Positions 56,024 through 64,000 of a stretch of 64,000 nucleotides of DNA are shown here, in pieces. Location: contig OW028575.1 in assembly GCA_932294295.1 (NCBI GenBank), forward strand, positions 37,574,253-37,638,252, given 5' to 3'. Under the pieces are notes generated by a model. It made no database searches and was not told where the DNA came from. It saw nothing but the letters and a program-made list of their open reading frames with translations. Numbering within the stretch: the first letter of the stretch is position 1; each line of letters begins with the position of its first letter. The stretch is from Alitta virens (taxonomy: Eukaryota > Annelida > Polychaeta > Phyllodocida > Nereididae). The position numbers were made by a program, and so were the translations under genes.

Positions 56024-59000
56024 TCAGTCTTCATCGCTCGAATCATTGTCCTCTTCAACATCTTCAGGATCCGGAATAGGAAATCGCAAAATTGCCGCAA
56101 TTCCTGATAACTTCCCAAGCTCTGAAATGAAACATCAAACAGAAATGATGATTAAAACTAATTTAACACAACTAAACACAACTATGCTCAGCGCCATATT
56201 AATTACACAATACTCAAGCTAATTTGACATTCATGTATATATTCAGTCAAATTGTAACATAACATTTGTTCGGTTTCATGGAAAGTAGTTTTTTTCATAA
56301 CACAGTTCCACTGTACACTTTATATGGATTATCTTCATTATAGAAAACACAAAAAGTTTTTATTTTGACCTGATCATTTGGCTGCTTCTGAACAAACTTT
56401 TCTATTGTTGAGTATTCATCATAGTATAATAATCATACCCTTACTAGGTTTAACTTTTTTTTTTTTTTAACTGAACTAAGTCTGCAATAGGTATTATTAT
56501 CCAACTTACGTTCTCCAGAGACATGCAAGCTAGAAAAGATTTTCACATCACCACCGTTCTCTCGTACTCCATCAACAAGTGAAACATATCGCCGACGTTT
56601 AGCAACATCCTGTGCTCTAAAGAAATAATATTGACTTATCAATGAAAGACGGAAACAAAATCTCTGATTACATTTTCATATTAATACACACTCAAATAAT
56701 CTTACCTAAACAGTTCGTCAGATATTAGTAACATTTCTATCGCCAGTGATTCATTAGCAATCTCAATGTGTCTCACACTGCAAAAGAAAATGAATTTTTA
56801 AGCATTTAAAAACCACATGAAATTTAATATTTCTCTTAAGTACAAACAGCGGCACAACTGTACTTTCCCTGCATTACAAGAGCAAACAAATTTCTGTAAA
56901 TAGGTATAATGGCATTGATATTCAATATTATGTGAATGGCATAGGCATCTGCATTTAATTAATTAAAGTTTTTAGTTTACTACTCCCTCCTATTTGTGAT
57001 ATAAGCATTATATAAATGCCCTCCTTCCCAGGATATACTTATAATTTATTACATAAATACAGTCAAACATTCTACTGAGGACCCTTACCCATAAAATGCC
57101 CTGTTTGGGTCATTCTGGAGCATAGCATAGAAGTCATCAAGCGCTTTGACCTCTCCTGCAGCTTTGGTGTCAGAAAGTCTTGCTGTGACTGCTGGGTCTT
57201 GCAATACCTCTGTAAGATACCAGAGAAACCCGATTAGACAATAAACAAACACTAGTAAAACAATGCTTAGTGTGTACGAGGTCAGCTGTAGGTATCCTGT
57301 AGTCAACTGAGATAACCCATTCAATATTTAAAAAAAAAAAGAAACAAAATTCACTACTTTTGATTGAACCATTATAATTTAATATTATATTCAAGAGGGC
57401 TCAATAACAATGACCCAAAGTCTTTTTGAGTCTCCTCACTCCATGTTTTACATTTCATTATTTCTTTTCTTGTAATGAGAGTGAAATAAACATTTGTGCA
57501 TCTGTGATGTGGCTGATGTACTGAGCTCAGACAACAGTAGATGGTGCACAAGAACCAAAAAAACAATGCCCTCTGGTGTATAATGTATGACACTCTTATC
57601 AATCTACCAGTTACGTTGAGTCGAGATTTCGTACCTTTCAGCGAATGTTTGAAGCCTGAAGACGAATGAACGAGCACAAATTTGGGTTTGTTGTCCATGA
57701 TAATTTTGTAGTCCATTTTCACAGCCAGCTGAACCATGTACTCATAGAACTGATCCTGTTCAAAAACAATACATACAAGATTATATACAGAATAATCACT
57801 GAATATTTTACTTGGGAATTTAAAAATGACTCCATTAAAGGTAAATGAGACAGTTCAAAATAAACATAAGATTTTTTTTTTTTTAACTTGCAGGTAACTA
57901 TTCCTACACATAAGCAATATCATAAAACAAAAATTAAGTAGGGTCACCATACCCATTTTTTCGCAATGTCCACATGTTTGAGACCTTGGCAAAACAGCAA
58001 TCGAGTAATTATCCGTCTTTTCAACTTGCGATTGTAAAAGTGGACATTGTACAGTTGTGATATTTGCACAGATGATAGATGGAAAGGAGCTACTTTTAAC
58101 GAAGTAAAAACCAAAATTCTATGCATAATACATCTAGAGATATAACCGTGTAAACTAGAGGATCTCAGACCGCATAGCATGTGCAGCAGTGAACTGCCTC
58201 ATTTACCTTTAAATACTGCAAAATCAAACTAATATCCTGTAAGATTCATACAGTATCCTACAGCAAGACAATATCCTGCTTAGGCAGACTGAAAATGTTT
58301 GTTTCCAATTATTTTTTAGGGGTTTCTTTTTTTAATGTGAAAATTATAAATCACACAACAACATCATATATATAGATCTCCTGAACAAAATAATATAGAG
58401 AAAACAGGCATGTAAAGTTGGATCGATGGGAAATCACTTCAAATCAGAAACAGTCCGCCTAAATAAAACATTTAATGGAGAGTGAGTACTTGCCTTCACA
58501 AATCCAGGACTTGCAATGAGAACACACTTGACAACTGTAACAGAATACAACATGTTTTAATACTAGATAACCAAAAAGAGAATATGAAATTTATAACAAT
58601 GAAAAGATGATACATACTGTCGAAATTGACATGACGTATAATTGCTTGAATAACTTGCTCATAAAATTTTCTCAGCCTCTGCAATTATGAAAAAATTAAA
58701 ATGAAAAATCCTATTTCAGATTTACAAGAAAGTTAGCTTCGATTATAACACAAGAAGTCGAAGCAATCAATGGGCAAATATGAATTAATTTACTTACATC
58801 GTCATGTTGGGAACACATGCCCTTGCGTTTGCGGGGAATATTTGACTCGATCTTAGCTCTGACAAGAGTCATGCTTGATGTGATGAGACAGACATGGGCA
58901 ATTCCTTCCTGCATCACTACAGCTCCTAAGTCAGCAGATTGTGTAGGATCACAGGCTTGTTCTGAAGAGACAATAAAAAATATCATTATCGTGCAAAAGA

Positions 59001-62000
59001 AGGCAACCCTAGTCACTCAGACCAAAACAATATCAAGACAGACAGAATATAAGGATTGTTACCTATTCTTTCAAGTGCTACACTATCCCATTCAGATTTT
59101 CCAAGAGTAAATTTTCTATTCAGTTCAAGATCTAAGGTATGATATGCGCCCATCTGCAAAGAGATTAAAAATTGTCATAAAATTTGTTCCATCAAGAATT
59201 TCACTAGGTCAAAGATTTCAATATCTAGTAACAAACGGAGGTTACCCACTTTTACATATTGATTTTCCTGGATGTTGCGCCCCTTCACACGAAGGACACA
59301 TGCCTGAGTATCAAAGTCTATACTTTCCACTTGAATTGTCAAGGTTGTCCTGATTTTGCTGCTAGACGTTGAGCCAGTAGCTGACTCAGTTTGAACTTTC
59401 CTGAAAGTGCGAGTAAATTTATTATAGTTCTGTGCAACCAGAAAGACTCCCCAAGAAATGTGCCATATAAATACAACAGAATTTACAAATAATCTTCTGT
59501 GTGTTAAAATAAATAGTTTTCTCTTTTATACACTATATAACAAACTATTCTACATCACTGAAAAATAACTACACTTTAAAAAATTCCCTGTAGTTTTTAC
59601 ATAATCTTGCCAGTACAGTATCTTGCTGCAAAAATTACAGTTGCAAGTTGGTCTACCGTTAAAGAGGAAAAACTGATGTTTACTGTAAAATTACGGCACA
59701 TGCATCTAATATGTTTTGATGAATGCTTACTGTGAAATCTTAAAAAGGCATTTTAGGATAGATTTACTGTATCTAGCTGTAAACATGTTACAGTAGTGTG
59801 CTGTATACCAATTTTACAGAATTCTGCTGTCGAAACTATGGTAAAATTGCAAGACAACTATGGAAACTCAGTACAGTGTATGTAATGGTCATAATACCTA
59901 ATTGTAGTGGAGCGCAGAGAATCACCGATGCCAACCAGGTTGTAGGCATGCCACATATCCTCTGCCTCCTCAGCAATGAGGTCCACTTGCCTGGAAAATA
60001 ATAGAACAGTAAATAATTATGACATTTATTCCATCAATCCACTTCAATTATTGATTTGTCTAAGTTAGTCAAACTAGCATGTTAGAATACATGTTGCAGA
60101 CAAATGTTTTTTTTTTTCATTTTCAATTTGCCTAGATGTATCACCTACACTTCTACACATACTTTTTGTAAAAAATAAAGGTTTATATTCTGCGGTTCCA
60201 TTCTCTTGATTTAGATACCATATTGCGAAGTTTACATATTGGTTTCACAGACTGTGAGTTTGACATAACACTTATAAAAAAAGGGTTATTAATTTCATTG
60301 TGTAATAAGGTTTGAACACACAGCTTTAAAATGACCTGATTAGCAGTATTATTTTCATCACTGATGTGAACAGTAACCTTTGACCAGAAGGTTTATCCAT
60401 ATTCAAGATGAGGGGCACTTTTCTGAGCCACACCATGAAGGTTTCAAATGCATTTTCATCAGCAAAATATTAGTCCACAATGAAGCAGCACTTGTGAGTT
60501 AACCAAATCAGCTTCAGAAAGAGGCACAGACTTTTGTTCACTGAGATCAGTATTATCATTGGAAAAATATGAGTTTATCAAAGTAAATGAGGGCACAAAA
60601 AATATGCATTGGTATTTAGAAGGGTCTGTGTATGTTATGAGGAATGTCCAATATCAACATGTGTATATTCAGTTCAGTTATTAAGCATGTGTTCATACCT
60701 TTCTACACATCCCAAAAAAATACACTGTAGTTAAAATTATCGACTACAGTCTGTCCGGCTTGCCATTGAAACTGGTTAATTTCAATGAGATTAAAACTGC
60801 CCCTACATTATCGGCAAAGTTGGCGCAGTGACGTATCTAACGTCATCATCACATACTATCTAGGGCTGTACACCTTTATCTTTAAAACGATATGATAGTA
60901 TCACAATACAGTAAAACCGATACGATACGTATCATGATACGTATCGTTAAATTTTATCAATTAGTAATTTAGTACATATATATTAAAGTATATTATAAAC
61001 CTAAAATAATCAAAAGATACTATCAAATTTAATGAACAAATCTTCATTGAATAACTTCAAACTATTAATTGTGAAGAAAAATATCAGTGAATCCTAATAC
61101 AAACACTGGAACATCTGGATAGCAGGTGTCCTATTTGCTCAAAAACGCCGTTCTGCAGACCGCTTTAGTGTATCGTTATTATTACATAACGGTTATCAAT
61201 ACCCGTATCGTTAACCTTGTACCGGTACAAACGCCGGTATATCGAGAACCGGTGTACAGCCCTAATACTATCATTAGTGACATGTTTCTGACTGTCTCCA
61301 TTTATATATTTTCTGCTGAACAACAAATTTTTCTCCCAATGTTAATCCTATGGAGATTTTGGGAACTGATCAGAACACAAGTAAAGAATGAACTGACCAC
61401 AATGACAATGTGAAATTCAGTTACTGGAGCAGGTAAGCAACGGAATGAGCCATCATTTGTTTATCTAGGCCTTATAGTTGTTGAGAAATTGACGAAAATC
61501 AGTGTCTCTGAGACTGCATGGACAACGTATAATAATTATTGATCCACAACTTGATCAACAGTGCAAATCTATAAAGATGCAAATACACATTCTAAAATAC
61601 ACTCCCAGGACTGAACCCATGGTGGTAGGATTAGGGTTTTACGTCCTGCATTTCTGCAGGTGATGGGCTAATTAGGACAGGCAAGGACCATGGCAATGAG
61701 ATGAAGGATGAAACAGCCATCCAACTTGAACCCAGGACCAAACCCAAGAAGAAACCCCAGATCATATGCAGATCTGGAAATAGTGACATAAGCCAGCTTC
61801 CAGTATCATCCATAGGTATAGTCAATAGACAATACACATGAAACAATAATGCCATTCATTAATGCCAATAATGGAGTTTACATTAGTAAAATATATACGT
61901 GTCCGCCAGCAAAGTCAACTCATCCGCTGTCGAAGCCTACTCATCCACCACTTGAGACCAACTCATCCGCTGGCCCGCCAATGGTCGGGGGACTGCTTAC

Positions 62001-63078
62001 CAACTAGTCCGCTGGAGAGAAGAGAAGTTGAGGCGAACATGTGGCAGCCGCATTTTCGTGGCTGAGCGTCTACTGGTGGCTGTCCTAGTTCCCGTCGCCC
62101 TGCTCTCTGAGAGAGAGTTGCACAATATCAAAACTGGAATAGCTTGAGAACTAGAAATCATAGGCCTAAAGTGGATGATTTTTGTACCCCTACTTGTTTG
62201 CCACAGAAAGCTGTTTCGTAAATCTTGTTGCAAGTCTGTAACTTGTATTTTTTTTTTGATATTATAGGCCTTTGTCCCTAACACAGATTTTTTTTTATTT
62301 TAGATAAATTCCAAAATATGCATAAAAATCAAGGACACCTATAGTTTCATCATGCAAATTCAATTTATCATGTTTATTTATTATTATTTGAGGCCCATGG
62401 TTGGTGATTGCACTTTTTTACTCATTTCAATAAGCTCCCTTCTACAGCAGTTTTGAAAACTTGAAACAATGCTAGGCCTACATTGTTAATAGTGAATTGG
62501 CATTTGACAATCGCAATTCTCACTTGTCACCTCATATTATATTCAGTCAATCCCTGTGAACTATATCCCAATCGCTACCAAAACAATGTTGCAATCCAAG
62601 TTTTTGCTGGTACAGAGGACCAATGACCAAGTAAATATCATTTGGTCTTTAAAAAATCTTTTTTTAAAAGCCACTCTTCCCTAGGCGGACCAGTTGACTT
62701 TCTGCAGAGGACCAGAGGAGAAAACCTCGGTATCAGGTTAACTCACCGCCGATGCCAACTCACCGCTCACCGCCCGTATTCAACTCACTGCCCGTTTTTA
62801 TCGGTGACTTGACTAGACTAGTCAAGTCACCACTCTGTAACATTTTCGTTTTTTATTAATATACGCCTAACGCCTCCTCTCGTTTTCGGTCGTTTGGCGG
62901 ACCAGTTGACTAGACCGTATTCAATTAAAACCTGAATATGATTTGTCTTTGGGTTTTGAAATGTTTTGACATAACTGGCACAAGTGATGACACTTTTGTG
63001 ACCAAAAAAGGTAATTATAAGCCACGTCCCAACTCACCCTGCATTCGTTTTGTCTATATCTCTGCTCACGAGCTTCAT
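56024..63078 (-). CDS. PELO: Pelota (Dom34), ribosome-rescue factor
   Basis: Pelota, a catalytically inactive eRF1 relative, binds the A site of stalled ribosomes with HBS1 and, with ABCE1, splits them (no-go and non-stop decay) in the cytoplasm. Coding exons, 5' to 3': 63078-63038, 59990-59898, 59400-59250, 59153-59063, 58961-58798, 58678-58618, 58534-58494, 57755-57635, 57209-57089, 56777-56706, 56616-56510, 56121-56024. All join in phase to give 386 residues. Family blocks: MKLV start, residues 1-130 N-terminal domain ([29 protein letters not shown]); 131-265 central domain with basic PRKRKG (168-173) and SPGF (209-212) but no GGQ, as expected; 270-355 C-terminal domain ([31 protein letters not shown]); acidic tail [10 protein letters not shown]. 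No stop or frameshift. Eleven introns of 83 to 3047 bp. All introns are GT-AG except the one after exon 7, which is GC-AG. Confidence 0.97.
58492..58493 (-). other. GC splice donor of Pelota intron 7
   Basis: The exon 7 edge reads GTGAAG|GCAAGTACTC. The protein continues correctly (FVK then DQFYEYM) only with this GC donor; the GT four bases further in breaks the frame. AG|GCAAGT is the usual context of GC-AG introns, which the major spliceosome removes. Confidence 0.9.
60002..60852. other. Pelota intron 1, distal part
   Basis: AT-rich intron sequence between exon 2 and the hAT MITE; nothing recognisable. Confidence 0.5.
60861..61264. mobile_element. hAT MITE in Pelota intron 1
   Basis: A 404-bp element with perfect 14-bp inverted ends (TAGGGCTGTACACC) and the 8-bp target duplication ATACTATC on both sides (60853-60860 and 61265-61272). 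Rich in CGTATCG words; 60922-60947 is a perfect 26-bp palindrome whose half is ACGATACGTATCA. No coding capacity. Confidence 0.93.
61622..61750 (-). mobile_element. SINE-2 fragment in Pelota intron 1
   Basis: The body CTCATTGCCATGGTCCTTGC and 3' end on the minus strand, including a small hairpin (CCTGCA TTTC TGCAGG at 61642-61657). The head is lost. Confidence 0.82.
61895..62920. repeat. Cluster of CAACT..CCGC motifs in Pelota intron 1
   Basis: About ten copies of CAACT followed by two to four bases and CCGC (CAACTCATCCGCTG, CAACTAGTCCGCTGG, CAACTCACCGC, CAACTGGTCCGCC) occur in both orientations, in two groups (61915-62020 and 62680-62915) separated by unrelated DNA. GGCGGACCAGTTGACT is present twice. 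This may be the two subterminal regions of an unknown element. Confidence 0.6.
62803..62831. repeat. 29-bp near-perfect palindrome
   Basis: Two 14-bp arms (GGTGACTTGACTAG) separated by a single A. It lies inside the CAACT..CCGC motif cluster; the arm carries ACTTGAC, related to the motif. Confidence 0.9.
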
Positions 63079-63300
63079 CTTGATTCTTCGATGAATCCTT
63101 TCCTTAGTCTACCATCTTTTCTAAGTATCACACAAGTATGGTGTTTATAAAACGACGCAAAATACAACAAATTCCCCTCAATATTCGAGAATGCCGGTTG
63201 CATCACAAGTCCATTGACATGATTGAGCGAAAATATCAGCAGACCGGAAGTTCTATTAGACAGCTAAACGGAAGTTATCTCCTTCACTGGAGATTTCCTT
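63079..63300 (-). promoter_or_regulatory. Pelota 5' UTR and promoter region
   Basis: Sequence directly upstream of the Pelota ATG (context TCAAGATGAA). It contains ACCGGAAGT at 63242-63250 and ACGGAAGT at 63268-63275, matching the ETS/GABP motif common in promoters of housekeeping genes. No TATA box. The plus-strand open frame here is not conserved-looking. Confidence 0.5.
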
Positions 63301-63604
63301 CATCCAAAATAAACAAACTTATTGACAGCTGTTTTGAATGGATCGAGTTGAAACAATGTGAAGTTATGTATTGCAATCAAGCTTGTTGCAACTTGTACCA
63401 GGGTAATACGTTGGATAAAACGATGGAGCAGACGCAGGCAGACATGTATTTAATCTAAGAAACAGTGCAGAGGAGAGAAATCAGCTGAGTTGTTCCACTG
63501 CAGACATGCCACATCACTGACACTGATAGCCAAAAATGGAGATGGTGATGCTGTTTCTCCAGCTCTTTTTCTGTGCTCTGAGGTACAGAAGGAGGAATTT
63601 CATA

Positions 63605-63856
63605 ATGTCTTATTTCGTTCTGTTGACTGTGGTACTCCTACCAACAATTGTCATGGCAGATAGATCAGCAATTATTGAAGTGGATGGGATTGGCCATGGC
63701 TTAGAGAAGTCAGACTCTTCAAGGAGTACCTCTGGGCGTTCTCCACATCTAATGAAAGGAACTTTTTCCAAAGCAGGATCCATCAAGCCAGTTCAGGGGC
63801 AATTACTGAGTGTAATTACCATCTCTGAAATAAAACAAAGCAGTTTACTTCTTTAA
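63605..63856 (+). CDS. Possible small secreted peptide, unidentified
   Basis: From the ATG at 63605 an 83-residue frame starts MSYFVLLTVVLLPTIVMADR, which has the form of a signal peptide with likely cleavage after VMA, followed by a polar serine-rich stretch. An upstream in-frame ATG at 63536 would put a second hydrophobic segment before it. A GT donor-like site inside (near 63813) means it could be a first exon. It lies upstream of Pelota in the opposite direction. No family recognised. Confidence 0.22.
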   Translation: MSYFVLLTVVLLPTIVMADRSAIIEVDGIGHGLEKSDSSRSTSGRSPHLMKGTFSKAGSIKPVQGQLLSVITISEIKQSSLLL

Positions 63857-64000
63857 CATTAATTTAATGATCAACTAACAATTTATGCATTGATTTAACA
63901 ATACACATTTTGAAATAAGTTAGTCATGATTAAAGTGCTCATAATGATGATAATAATTTAATAATAATAAATAATAATTTTATTTCGTATAGATAAATGC

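Noticed and set aside
59798..60001. Plus-strand open frame across Pelota exon 2
   Set aside because: Antisense of the conserved exon 59898-59990; the minus-strand peptide matches Pelota with correct splice sites.
63138..63458. Plus-strand open frame overlapping the Pelota promoter
   Set aside because: No recognisable domain, AT-rich codon use and overlap with the ETS sites make a chance frame more likely.

Overview
This is animal nuclear DNA: AT-rich, with spliceosomal introns, many tRNA-derived SINEs, DNA transposons, MITEs and long microsatellites. One conserved cellular gene is certain. It encodes Pelota (PELO/Dom34), the ribosome-rescue factor, in 12 coding exons on the minus strand from 63078 down to 56024. 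The reconstructed product is 386 residues, close to the 385 of human Pelota. Repeat content and base composition suggest a marine invertebrate; nothing in the window fixes the phylum.

Layout. 1-9 kb: SINE fragments, a 107-bp x4 tandem repeat, a decayed LINE 3' end (minus, 3918-5115), a GATA array and a 0.8-kb minisatellite of 17-bp units. 9-27 kb: mostly gene-free DNA with copies of one SINE family, small MITEs and a TTAA-flanked MITE. 27006-31726: a complete PIF/Harbinger transposon with perfect 45-bp inverted ends and TTA target duplications. It has a DDE transposase on the plus strand and a Myb/SANT-like partner gene on the minus strand. The transposase frame is open; the partner gene carries an in-frame stop and has a doubtful exon junction. 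32-54 kb: a 650-bp CTAT/CTGT array, a 1.1-kb element with about 280-bp inverted arms, more SINEs, a 209-bp MITE with 46-bp arms, a promoter-like GC-richer patch near 50.8 kb and a hAT-type element with 8-bp target duplications. 54-64 kb: Pelota. Its 3-kb first intron holds a hAT MITE, a SINE and an odd cluster of CAACT..CCGC motifs around a 29-bp near-palindrome.

The most interesting material is in the repeats. One SINE family shares a central domain across copies with different 3' tails, and one tail type runs straight into ATCT/GATA microsatellites. The Harbinger copy has an unusually dense field of CGGAG/CCGG motifs just inside its ends. Pelota has one GC-AG intron. I found no RNA gene that looks functional, no CRISPR and no virus. 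A few isolated stretches have splice-site context and could be exons of unrecognised genes; they are listed with low confidence.
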